Source of the DNA: a virus
DNA: 23,823 nt
Strand: one strand, 5' to 3'
Virus record (IMG/VR): IMGVR_UViG_3300036768_000395
Coordinates: 1 to 23,823 of that record
Part shown: piece after piece, positions 1 through 5,721 of the stretch
Layout of the letters: every line of letters starts with the position of its first letter
Position numbering within the stretch: the first letter of the stretch is position 1
Notes under the pieces: model-generated
Told to the model about the DNA's origin: nothing
What the model saw: the letters and a program-made list of their open reading frames with translations, nothing else
The model's database searches: none
Made by a program: the position numbers and the translations under genes

Positions 1-352
1 ATGCCCCATCAATCGGATCATCATCTCCAGGTTGGCCGCCCATCTCCCCGATCTGCTGCCCGCCGCTGACAGCATCCCCGACATTGACCATCACACGATG
101 CAGATGAGCATATAACGTTTTATATGCTCCAGACTCGTGCACGACGATAACATGCCGCCCATATCCATGAGCGCCAGTCAGGTTTACCTCCGCCACAACC
201 CCATCCGCCGCCGCATAGATCGGCGCCCCTACCGGCCCGCCGATGTCAACACCCATGTGCCGGTAGGTCGGCGCGGGATACATCTTTGCGTTCACATTCC
301 CCCACCGCTGCATCACCTGCAAATCCTCGCGTGTCGGATATACATATTTCAT
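1..352 (-). CDS. M23-family peptidase (LytM/endolysin-like), partial
   Basis: The reading frame opens at 352 and runs open through the left edge, so only the first 117 codons are seen. The protein contains the LytM signature: HMGVDIGG near residue 33 (H and D are zinc ligands in the family), followed by PVGAPIYAAADG and, further on, YAHLHRV with the second H-x-H ligand pair. M23 enzymes are zinc endopeptidases that cut peptidoglycan cross-bridges. There is no signal peptide at the visible N-terminus, so export would need the holin-like proteins encoded upstream, or the domain is a virion-associated lysin. A GGAG sequence lies 8 bases before the ATG. It follows the large terminase gene in the same late transcription unit. 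Whether it is an endolysin or a structural lysin cannot be decided without the missing 3' part. Confidence 0.85.
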   Translation of the reverse strand, partial: MKYVYPTREDLQVMQRWGNVNAKMYPAPTYRHMGVDIGGPVGAPIYAAADGVVAEVNLTGAHGYGRHVIVVHESGAYKTLYAHLHRVMVNVGDAVSGGQQIGEMGGQPGDDDPIDGA

Positions 353-379
353 TCATCAATCTCCAATCACCAATCTACA

Positions 380-1924
380 TCACAAAATCCTGCTCTCCCT
401 CGCCCTCCGCGTCAACTTCAACAACTCGTTGAACGCGCTCGCCGCCGCATCCACCTGGTCATCATGCCTCCCGTTGGGGAACGCCGCGCACTCATCCAAA
501 AAATCCGCATTCCACTCCCCCCTCACAATCCGCACCTTCCCGCTTTGCGCCATCCCCGCCAGCGGACCCGCCCGCACCGCCTTATCCCCCGTCACCGGAT
601 CGAACCGCGCCCGCAGTCCGGCCTCTGCTAGCGCCTCATTCGTCGCCCGTGCGCTGTCCAGCCCGGCGCTCCCCGGATCCTGCTGGTGCAGAATCACGAA
701 CGGCCCCAGCGCCTCGTAATCCCGCCGCCCGATCTCCACCATCGCCCGGTCCCGCTCCCCGCTCGCGGCGCGCATCCGCGCCACATGCTCGATATAAAAA
801 TACCCATCATCCCCAACACTCATCAAAACCCCAGCCGTATAGTCCCCGGTGGGTGACGCCGCCTTATCCCAGTACCGCACCCGCGCCCGCACCTGGCTCG
901 GACCCGTCTCCACAACCGTAAACCACTCCCGGCGGAAAAACCCACCCTCCCGCAGGTACGGCATCTGCTGATACAACGCCTCGAAATCATACGCCCCTAG
1001 ATTCAGCCGCCGCTCCGCCAGCCACTCCGCCCCGAACCGCTCTGGCCAGAGCGCCTCGCCCGGTCGCCGTCCCAGTGCATCCTCAAGCGGGAGATAAATT
1101 CCATCCCTCATCATCTCCCGCTGTTGCGCCTCACTCCCCGCATACTGCTCCAGCGCCAGCGCGGGCAGGCACACCACCGTCCAGGCGTCCCCGCCCTCCA
1201 GTTGCCGCCGTAGCAACCGCCCAGCCAAATCGTCCGGGTGCCAGCGCGTATGAAACAGCACAATCGCACCCCACGGAGAGAGACGGGTATATGCGCTCGA
1301 CCGATACCAGTCATCCACCAGATTCCGCCGCGCCTCGCTCTCCGCCTCCTCGCGGTTTTTAATGGGGTCATCAATAATCAACAAATCCGCCGAGAGACCC
1401 GTAATCCCGCCGCCCACGCCCGCCGCCACCAGCCCCCCCCGATGCGGCTGTGCCAAATCCCATGCCTGCACGTTTCGGCTATCGCTTGAAAGTTGCACAG
1501 GCTCATCCACCGCGCTTAACCCCCCAAACAACGCCTGGAACGCCGTCCCCGTGACGATTTCCCGCACCGCCCGGCTCGACTTCACTGCCAGGTCGGCACC
1601 ATAACTCGCCAGGATAATCCGCGTATCCGGTCGCCGTCCCATCATCCACGCTGGAAACAACCGACTCGCTAGTTCTGTTTTACCATGTCTCGGCGGCATT
1701 AGAATCATCAACCGCCCGATGCCCTCTCGCCCCCCCGTCTCGATGAACCGCGCCACCTGCTCCAGCCGCTCCGCCAACAATGCCACATGCGCCGGGACCT
1801 GATACTGCGCATCCACATACTGGCAGAAATGCACCAGCCGCCGCCGTGCCAGTTCCCGCCGTGCCCGTTCCGCTGCCGCCTTCCGCGGCGTCACCCGCGT
1901 CATCGCGCCCGCCGCCAGCGTCAT
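380..1924 (-). CDS. terL: Phage terminase large subunit (TerL)
   Basis: This 514-residue protein is the ATP-driven DNA packaging motor and nuclease. A Walker A-type P-loop, PPRHGKTE, is at residues 77-84. The Walker B segment LLIIDDP is at 181-187, and the coupling motif region FHTRWHPDD is near 224-232. The C-terminal RNase H-like nuclease domain begins around YWDKAASPTGDY (351-362, with acidic D353) and ends with HDDQVDA (487-493), whose aspartates are the expected metal ligands. The length is normal for the family. The start overlaps the stop of the small subunit gene by 4 bases (ATGA), which fits translational coupling, and a GAGGAGGG-type ribosome site precedes it. All key motifs are intact, so the protein should be functional. 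Confidence 0.96.
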   Translation of the reverse strand: MTLAAGAMTRVTPRKAAAERARRELARRRLVHFCQYVDAQYQVPAHVALLAERLEQVARFIETGGREGIGRLMILMPPRHGKTELASRLFPAWMMGRRPDTRIILASYGADLAVKSSRAVREIVTGTAFQALFGGLSAVDEPVQLSSDSRNVQAWDLAQPHRGGLVAAGVGGGITGLSADLLIIDDPIKNREEAESEARRNLVDDWYRSSAYTRLSPWGAIVLFHTRWHPDDLAGRLLRRQLEGGDAWTVVCLPALALEQYAGSEAQQREMMRDGIYLPLEDALGRRPGEALWPERFGAEWLAERRLNLGAYDFEALYQQMPYLREGGFFRREWFTVVETGPSQVRARVRYWDKAASPTGDYTAGVLMSVGDDGYFYIEHVARMRAASGERDRAMVEIGRRDYEALGPFVILHQQDPGSAGLDSARATNEALAEAGLRARFDPVTGDKAVRAGPLAGMAQSGKVRIVRGEWNADFLDECAAFPNGRHDDQVDAAASAFNELLKLTRRARESRIL

Positions 1925-2541
1925 CCCTCGCCCTCCTCATCCCGCAATGCCCGTGCCAGCGCCGCCAGTTCCTCCTCGCTCCACTCGCTCAAATCCCCTT
2001 TCACCCGCTTCGTCATTTCCGCCACCAGTTTACTGGCAGGCACGTAATCCCCCAGTAGTTCCAGCGCCAGTTTACGGTCGTTGTGCGATTTATATTCCGG
2101 CTTCACCGCCACCGCCAGCAATGCCCGATAAATCTCCGCCCGATGCTCCCACAGCGGAGCCGCCTGCAACTGCGCCACCATCTCATCAATCAGCGGATTT
2201 TTGCGCCGCCAGGTGCTGATCGCCCGGTCGCTTGTCAGCCCCAGATGCTCCCGCGCCAACTCGTCCATCGTCCGCGGCTGGCGATTGACCTTTGGGCTGG
2301 ACGCCCACGCGATATACGCCGCCTGCCGCCATGGCCATCCACCCGCCCGCAGACGCAGATAATCCTCATACCATCCGACACCCGGCCCGAACCGCGCCTC
2401 GAACGCCGCCCGCGCCTGCTCACTGATCCGGCGCGCCTCCTCCGCCGAAAACGCCTCCGCGTCCTCGGTCGGAACATCCAGGTCAAACGCCAACTGCCGG
2501 TACTCATCCGGCAGCGTCACATCCGGTCGCTTAATCGGCAT
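1921..2541 (-). CDS. terS: Phage terminase small subunit-like protein
   Basis: This 206-residue protein lies directly upstream of terL and overlaps its start by 4 bases. The central part (about residues 65-125) reads as a DNA-binding region: GGWPWRQAAYIAW, then a helix-turn-helix-like stretch, LGLTSDRAISTWRRK. This is followed by a helical region of the kind used for oligomerisation (EIYRALLAVA, DRKLALELLGDY), as in small terminases that recognise the packaging site and hand DNA to TerL. The last 30 residues are rich in charged residues (EWSEEELAALARALRDEEGEG). The call rests on position plus HTH content, because small subunits diverge quickly. A weak GATGAGGT ribosome site precedes the ATG at 2541. 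Confidence 0.8.
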   Translation of the reverse strand: MPIKRPDVTLPDEYRQLAFDLDVPTEDAEAFSAEEARRISEQARAAFEARFGPGVGWYEDYLRLRAGGWPWRQAAYIAWASSPKVNRQPRTMDELAREHLGLTSDRAISTWRRKNPLIDEMVAQLQAAPLWEHRAEIYRALLAVAVKPEYKSHNDRKLALELLGDYVPASKLVAEMTKRVKGDLSEWSEEELAALARALRDEEGEG

Positions 2542-2553
2542 ACCTCATCACTT

Positions 2554-2579
2554 CCACTGCCAACTGCTCACTGCTCACT
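2554..2579. repeat. Heptamer repeat (CTGCTCA type)
   Basis: Tandem CTGCTCA units overlap the gap between the small membrane gene and the terminase small subunit. They are a variant of the heptamer family seen elsewhere in the window. Confidence 0.55.
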
Positions 2580-2849
2580 CTTCCTCGCCACCTTCACCGC
2601 CCCCTCAATTTTCGCCATCGCCTGCCGCATCGCCGTATCATGCGCATCGAGCCGCTGGGACACACGGTCCAGCATATCTGCAATCCGCTCCATCGCCACA
2701 TCGTTTATTTTTGCCTGCTGGACAAAAAATTCCCGCCACTGCGAATCCCGCTGCGCCGCGTATTTTGCGTTTCGCCGGTCCATCTCCAGAACAAACCAGA
2801 CGAACACCCCCACGATGGGAAACTGCGTCAACAAATTGTCCCAATTCAT
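2568..2849 (-). CDS. Small membrane protein with coiled coil, holin- or spanin-like
   Basis: This 93-residue protein has one N-terminal hydrophobic segment (about residues 9-22, FPIVGVFVWFVLEM). It is followed by a charged segment (DRRNAKYAAQRDSQWREFF) and then a heptad-like helical region (MERIADMLDRVSQRLDAHDTAMRQAMAKI). This layout of short N-terminus, single membrane helix and charged coiled coil matches BhlA/UviB-type phage holins and other lysis accessory proteins. It lies between a polytopic holin-like gene and the terminase genes, in the place where lambdoid phages keep lysis genes. The ribosome site is weak (GGGTG). The holin role is inference from layout and position; no diagnostic motif is visible. 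Confidence 0.6.
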   Translation of the reverse strand: MNWDNLLTQFPIVGVFVWFVLEMDRRNAKYAAQRDSQWREFFVQQAKINDVAMERIADMLDRVSQRLDAHDTAMRQAMAKIEGAVKVARKSEQ

Positions 2850-2868
2850 CTACACACCCACGTGTCCA

Positions 2869-3210
2869 TCACCAACCGAACCGCTCAGCAATTCCGTCCA
2901 GCACTCGTTTCAGCAGCGCGTTATACACCAGCGTCGCAAATCCAACAAACGCCGAAAGCGGCACCAGCAACTCGCCCGCCCATGCCACCAGCGCAGGCAC
3001 AAACCCAGCCAGGTCACCGCCCCACGTCGGGAACGGCGGCAGACTCACCGGTGAAAACGCCCATGCCAGCAACCCGGCTACAACGTACACTCCAGCCGTC
3101 AACCACCCACTGGGAATACTCCCGCCGCGTTTGCTGATTGCTCGCACCACCCACACAATCACCGATGCGACCAAACCAACCATAAACATCAACTCAGGCG
3201 ACATCTCCAT
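2869..3210 (-). CDS. Holin-like polytopic membrane protein
   Basis: The 113-residue protein starts at the ATG at 3210, preceded by GAGGTG at good spacing. The frame stays open further upstream to 3474, but that part crosses a promoter, a terminator and a CRISPR-like repeat and is not coding. Three hydrophobic segments are visible: about residues 7-24 (FMVGLVASVIVWVVRAI), 34-54 (WLTAGVYVVAGLLAWAF) and 74-100 (FVPALVAWAGELLVPL and beyond). The C-terminus is basic (LLKRVLDGIAERFGW). A small three-helix membrane protein as first gene of the late unit, just ahead of terminase genes, is typical of a phage holin, which forms the lesion that releases or activates lysins. The exact holin class cannot be assigned. 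Confidence 0.6.
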   Translation of the reverse strand: MEMSPELMFMVGLVASVIVWVVRAISKRGGSIPSGWLTAGVYVVAGLLAWAFSPVSLPPFPTWGGDLAGFVPALVAWAGELLVPLSAFVGFATLVYNALLKRVLDGIAERFGW

Positions 3211-3228
3211 CGTACACCTCCAAATCGT

Positions 3229-3271
3229 TAAAAATAGAGCGCCGCCGGTCATTGCTGACACGGCGGCGCTC
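3229..3271 (-). terminator. Intrinsic terminator/attenuator in late leader
   Basis: A perfect 11-bp inverted repeat (3237-3247 with 3261-3271, GAGCGCCGCCG and its complement, 13-base loop) is followed on the minus strand by UAUUUUUA. It lies about 80 bases after the predicted start of transcription and about 20 bases before the holin-like gene. It should stop or attenuate transcription unless an antiterminator acts, as at lambda tR'. Confidence 0.7.
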
Positions 3272-3293
3272 ATCTCGCCAAATCGTCCCGCCT

Positions 3294-3327
3294 GGGCGCT
3301 GGGGAGGGGGTCGGGGGGACAGCGCCC
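3294..3327 (-). promoter_or_regulatory. Leader RNA hairpin, GC-rich
   Basis: A perfect 8-bp stem (GGGCGCTG at one end, CAGCGCCC at the other) encloses a 18-base loop. It lies in the untranslated leader between the promoter at 3354-3383 and the terminator at 3229-3271. It may shape RNA polymerase pausing or antitermination; no protein target is evident. Confidence 0.5.
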
Positions 3328-3328
3328 T

Positions 3329-3348
3329 GCAGAACCGCTAGGCTCTGC
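3329..3348 (-). promoter_or_regulatory. 5'-end hairpin of late leader
   Basis: An 8-bp hairpin, GCAGAGCC-TAGC-GGTTCTGC on the minus strand (one G-U pair), sits right at the predicted transcription start. Hairpins at this position can stabilise the transcript or take part in antitermination. Confidence 0.45.
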
Positions 3349-3353
3349 AAAAA

Positions 3354-3383
3354 ATTTTAGCACAAACATTCTGTAATTGTCAA
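3354..3383 (-). promoter_or_regulatory. Sigma70-type late promoter
   Basis: On the minus strand, TTGACA (3378-3383) and TAAAAT (3354-3359) are separated by 18 bases. This is a near-consensus housekeeping promoter reading toward the holin-like, terminase and M23 peptidase genes. The upstream flank CTATTGACAATT is shared with the promoter at 9869-9896, which suggests common recognition or a shared operator. The predicted start point is near 3347, just at the first leader hairpin. Confidence 0.75.
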
Positions 3384-3400
3384 TAGGCAATTGCCAGAGA

Positions 3401-3429
3401 TTATTCCCCACACACGTGGGGATGAACCG
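3401..3429 (+). CRISPR. Solitary type I-E-like CRISPR repeat
   Basis: One 29-base unit has the architecture of type I-E repeats on the plus strand: a TT-rich 5' end, the hairpin CCCCAC-ACAC-GTGGGG (6-bp stem, 4-base loop), then ATGAACCG, which equals the class's 8-base 5' handle (E. coli: ATAAACCG). No second intact copy, no cas gene and no array were found in the window. At a 61-base offset (29+32, the type I-E repeat-spacer period) 3462-3490 keeps 15 of 29 matching bases, which may be a decayed repeat or chance. Solitary repeats in phages are known to act as RNA-based anti-CRISPRs; a captured host remnant is the alternative. No promoter reading through it on the plus strand is convincing. 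Confidence 0.75.
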
Positions 3430-3431
3430 CA

Positions 3432-3555
3432 GCCCAACATTTGCGTTAGGCGCACGGCGGATTAAGCCACACACCTGCGCTTACAAATTATTTTGTTATG
3501 TCACGCTTGCCCGCTTGGGACAGCGTAGCCGTGTCGCCTGCACGCGATGTTAGGT
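3432..3555 (-). repeat. Integron attC-like imperfect palindrome
   Basis: Read on the minus strand, this 124-base element starts with ACCTAAC (R'' consensus RYYYAAC) and ends with GTTGGGC (R' consensus GTTRRRY). The 28- and 27-base end arms pair at about 22 positions. There is a GCGT/AGGCG/CACGGC block of paired L-type boxes and unpaired extra bases on one arm, as in true attC sites, where extrahelical bases set the recombined strand. Size falls within the usual attC range (about 57-141 bases). It covers the 3' end of the 76-residue gene at 3488-3718, which is where an attC sits in a gene cassette. No integron integrase is in the window. Confidence 0.5.
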
Positions 3556-3718
3556 GGCGTTTCATTTCGGTGAGAATAATCTCTAGGTCGCTTATTTTGT
3601 ACTCGCCATATAAAGTAACTATTTCATCACCCGCGAAAAAATGAACATAACCTCCGTGAGAAGCGAAGTATTCAATACCACCAAAGTCATCGTCTTTTGA
3701 AATCAATTTTATTGTCAT
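3488..3718 (-). CDS. Hypothetical 76-residue protein, possible integron-cassette gene
   Basis: The ATG at 3718 has a strong AGGAGG ribosome site 8 bases upstream. The body of the protein (residues 1-52) is acidic and beta-rich in look (MTIKLISKDDDFGGIEYF, VTLYGEYKISDLEIILTEM) and is not a family I recognise. The final part, from about residue 54 (RHLTSRAGDTATLSQAG), is encoded by the attC-like palindrome, so it is probably a read-through tail rather than a conserved domain. A near-match to the cassette junction (GTTAGGA, 3728-3734) just upstream of the ribosome site would make 3432-3733 a cassette of about 300 bases. The gene is lower in GC than its neighbours, consistent with separate origin. 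Because it adjoins a CRISPR-like repeat, an anti-defence role is imaginable but unsupported. Confidence 0.65.
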   Translation of the reverse strand: MTIKLISKDDDFGGIEYFASHGGYVHFFAGDEIVTLYGEYKISDLEIILTEMKRHLTSRAGDTATLSQAGKRDITK

Positions 3719-3727
3719 AAATAAGCC

Positions 3728-3734
3728 TCCTAAC
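3728..3734 (-). repeat. Possible cassette boundary (GTTAGGA)
   Basis: GTTAGGA on the minus strand matches 6 of 7 positions of the integron core site GTTRRRY. It lies just upstream of the 76-residue gene, where the left boundary of a cassette ending at 3432 would be expected. It overlaps the ribosome binding site, so the match may be chance. Confidence 0.25.
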
Positions 3735-3764
3735 TATGGATTATATGGATTAGATTAATTTCTG

Positions 3765-4391
3765 TTACTCCCATGCCCTCGAATATGGCCTGTCCTTGAA
3801 CAATGCCGCCAACCCGCTAATCTGTTTCAGGCGCAAAAGCTCCTCTGCATCCATCCCAATATGCTTTCGGATCCAGTCATCCCCCATCCCTGCCTCCACC
3901 AGTTCTGCCACGATGTTGACCATCAGGTCAACACTATGCGTTCCCCTCGCCCGATTATGTCGGATAGTGGACGCCATCCGGTCCGTCAATGCTCGCTTCT
4001 CCGGGCGGATCGTCGTAATCGGAATATATCCTCGCGTGGACTCATGGATGGATGCACTCGTCCGTTCTGCCTTGCGCCGGTGGAACCCGTCCACAATGCG
4101 GATAACATCCGTGTCGGGGAACGTGACAATCGGCATAGTATATCCGTCCTCGTCAATTGAACGAATAAGCAATTTCATTTCTGGCGGTGCGACCACGTTG
4201 GGGTTGTACTCGTTCCCCTCAACATTTTCCGACTTTTCCCAGCGGACATAATCCACTGGGTGATGTTTCAACGGGCTGACCTGGTGCAGGATGTACCGTA
4301 CCTGATTCAACGCGTTTATTTTCTGGTCTTCGTCTGGCAGCGCTGCAATCGCATCCGCCAATTCCTGTGCCTTTTTCAAAATTTCGTCCAT
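3765..4391 (-). CDS. ibrB: IbrB-like ParB/sulfiredoxin-fold protein
   Basis: This 208-residue protein has the ParB N-terminal-like fold of IbrB. The proline/asparagine-rich entry YNPNVVAPPEMKLLIRSI (about residues 62-79) precedes the core VDGFHRRKA (101-109, like the ParB GxxRxxA box), then ALTDRMASTIRHNRARG (135-151), the second conserved box. The C-terminus has an HTH-like helical segment (DDWIRKHIGMDAEELLRLKQ). IbrB proteins are always found with IbrA, as here, where only one base separates the ibrA stop from this ATG. ParB-fold proteins of this group bind nucleotide and may cut or modify DNA; the true role of IbrB is not established. The stop at 3765 is about 45 bases ahead of the 76-residue gene, so both may be co-transcribed. 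Confidence 0.85.
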   Translation of the reverse strand: MDEILKKAQELADAIAALPDEDQKINALNQVRYILHQVSPLKHHPVDYVRWEKSENVEGNEYNPNVVAPPEMKLLIRSIDEDGYTMPIVTFPDTDVIRIVDGFHRRKAERTSASIHESTRGYIPITTIRPEKRALTDRMASTIRHNRARGTHSVDLMVNIVAELVEAGMGDDWIRKHIGMDAEELLRLKQISGLAALFKDRPYSRAWE

Positions 4392-4392
4392 T

Positions 4393-5721
4393 TTACAACT
4401 CCATGAATTTTCTCATTGCGTCGTGCCGCAATTGTTTTTCGTAATTCGTCATCCCGTAACCCATGTATTTACAGGAATAATCGTTTTTAAGAATAGTGAT
4501 CACAATTCGCTTCCATGAAGGCAAATTGACAAAGTGTTTGCTGTCAATGTCGTCCGGGTACTCCTTGAACCGCACAAGCACAATATCATCTCTGTCCTGA
4601 TAAATTTTTCCAGGTGGTTTTCCCAATATCTCAAACTCATACCCGGAACGATACAGATCTGGAAGCGCGTCCACATAAACTGTTGCACCTGTTTTAAGCC
4701 ATACTTTAAATGTACTCTCAAATTTTTTCCTGAACATCTTGGCAATGTAAGGCGGTAAAGTCGAAAGTAAAAACTCAGCGTAACTCTTCCAGGTATGCCC
4801 AGGCGGAAGAGAAACCTGTTTGTATCCCATCGCCTTTGTTGCCCCATAAATTGCGCCAAAGTTTGCTCCATTCACACGGCCAACCAGTTTCGCCCAGGTA
4901 TTCGGCTCAATCGCCCGATGCAGCCCCAGGCTCGACACACCCTCATCAATGAATGCACTCGCCACGCGCATCTCCCGAAAATCCAGTCCTGCCTGATAGT
5001 ACAAATCATACAAGCGGTTATAGTCGAACCCCTCACGGGCATTGGCTGTCCACACATCCTCAAATAGCCAATCGTAAATTGGATATGCCATGTATTGGTC
5101 TTTTTTGACTTTTGTAATCCACTTTCTGCCCTTATAGAGATTGACTTTCTTCTCACTGGCAACCGCCCGCCAGCGATTGACGCTCTCCTGCGCCCGGATA
5201 CCGAGCGCGTTGACTGTTTTCCCGCCTTTCATCCGGTGAACCCAATCAAGAAATTTACTATCGAATTCGGTATCTTCAATCCCCCTGTAGTAAAAATCAT
5301 ATGGATGATTTTCCTCTGTATAAACATGCAGTCCATTACTAAGTTTAGGATAATCCCGCACCCAAATCTCCCTCTCTTCTGGGTTCCACGGCAACCAATA
5401 ATTACGATAAATGCTGACCCCACATTTCGTTTTGTACGTAAGACAAACCCAATGTAGCTCAATCAAATCAGCATTTGCCTCCACCATGCGACGGATAAAA
5501 TCCTCTGTGTACTGATAACTACCCTCATAATCCATGTAATAAACCACAATTTTGCGCGTGATATTTTCTCTCCGCATATATCGGAAAATCATATTCAACA
5601 AAACTCCGCTATCTTTTCCCCCCGAAAAAGACACAACGATATTATCAAACTCATGAAACAAGAACGCAATACGCTCCTGCGCCGCCTCGTAAACGTCTTT
5701 GTCTAAATATTGTTGCGCCAT
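4393..5721 (-). CDS. ibrA: IbrA-like PAPS reductase-family PP-loop enzyme (DUF3440)
   Basis: The 442-residue protein opens with the PP-loop SFSGGKDSG (31-39), which binds ATP or adenylyl-sulfate in the PAPS-reductase/N-type ATP pyrophosphatase superfamily. It continues with YYMDYEGSYQYT (61-72), the family's second loop, and the conserved GIRAQESVNRWRA (about 174-186), corresponding to the R-x-E-S motif. The long C-terminal half is the DUF3440 region that marks IbrA. IbrA was named in E. coli ECOR-9 as a regulator of immunoglobulin-binding proteins, but homologues are widespread in phages and islands, where sulfur chemistry on DNA, as for DndC, has been considered. Its start lies 19 bases inside the SNF2 gene, so the two are coupled. 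Ribosome site AGAGGGT. Confidence 0.88.
   Translation of the reverse strand: MAQQYLDKDVYEAAQERIAFLFHEFDNIVVSFSGGKDSGVLLNMIFRYMRRENITRKIVVYYMDYEGSYQYTEDFIRRMVEANADLIELHWVCLTYKTKCGVSIYRNYWLPWNPEEREIWVRDYPKLSNGLHVYTEENHPYDFYYRGIEDTEFDSKFLDWVHRMKGGKTVNALGIRAQESVNRWRAVASEKKVNLYKGRKWITKVKKDQYMAYPIYDWLFEDVWTANAREGFDYNRLYDLYYQAGLDFREMRVASAFIDEGVSSLGLHRAIEPNTWAKLVGRVNGANFGAIYGATKAMGYKQVSLPPGHTWKSYAEFLLSTLPPYIAKMFRKKFESTFKVWLKTGATVYVDALPDLYRSGYEFEILGKPPGKIYQDRDDIVLVRFKEYPDDIDSKHFVNLPSWKRIVITILKNDYSCKYMGYGMTNYEKQLRHDAMRKFMEL

Noticed and set aside
2083-3054. 323-codon plus-strand frame over the terminase and membrane genes
   Set aside because: Arg/Pro-rich composition and full overlap with well supported minus-strand genes mark it as a shadow.
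3211-3474. Upstream extension of the holin-like frame with a FIPTCVGN segment
   Set aside because: This stretch is the translated CRISPR-like repeat, promoter and terminator; the real start is 3210 with a GAGGTG ribosome site.
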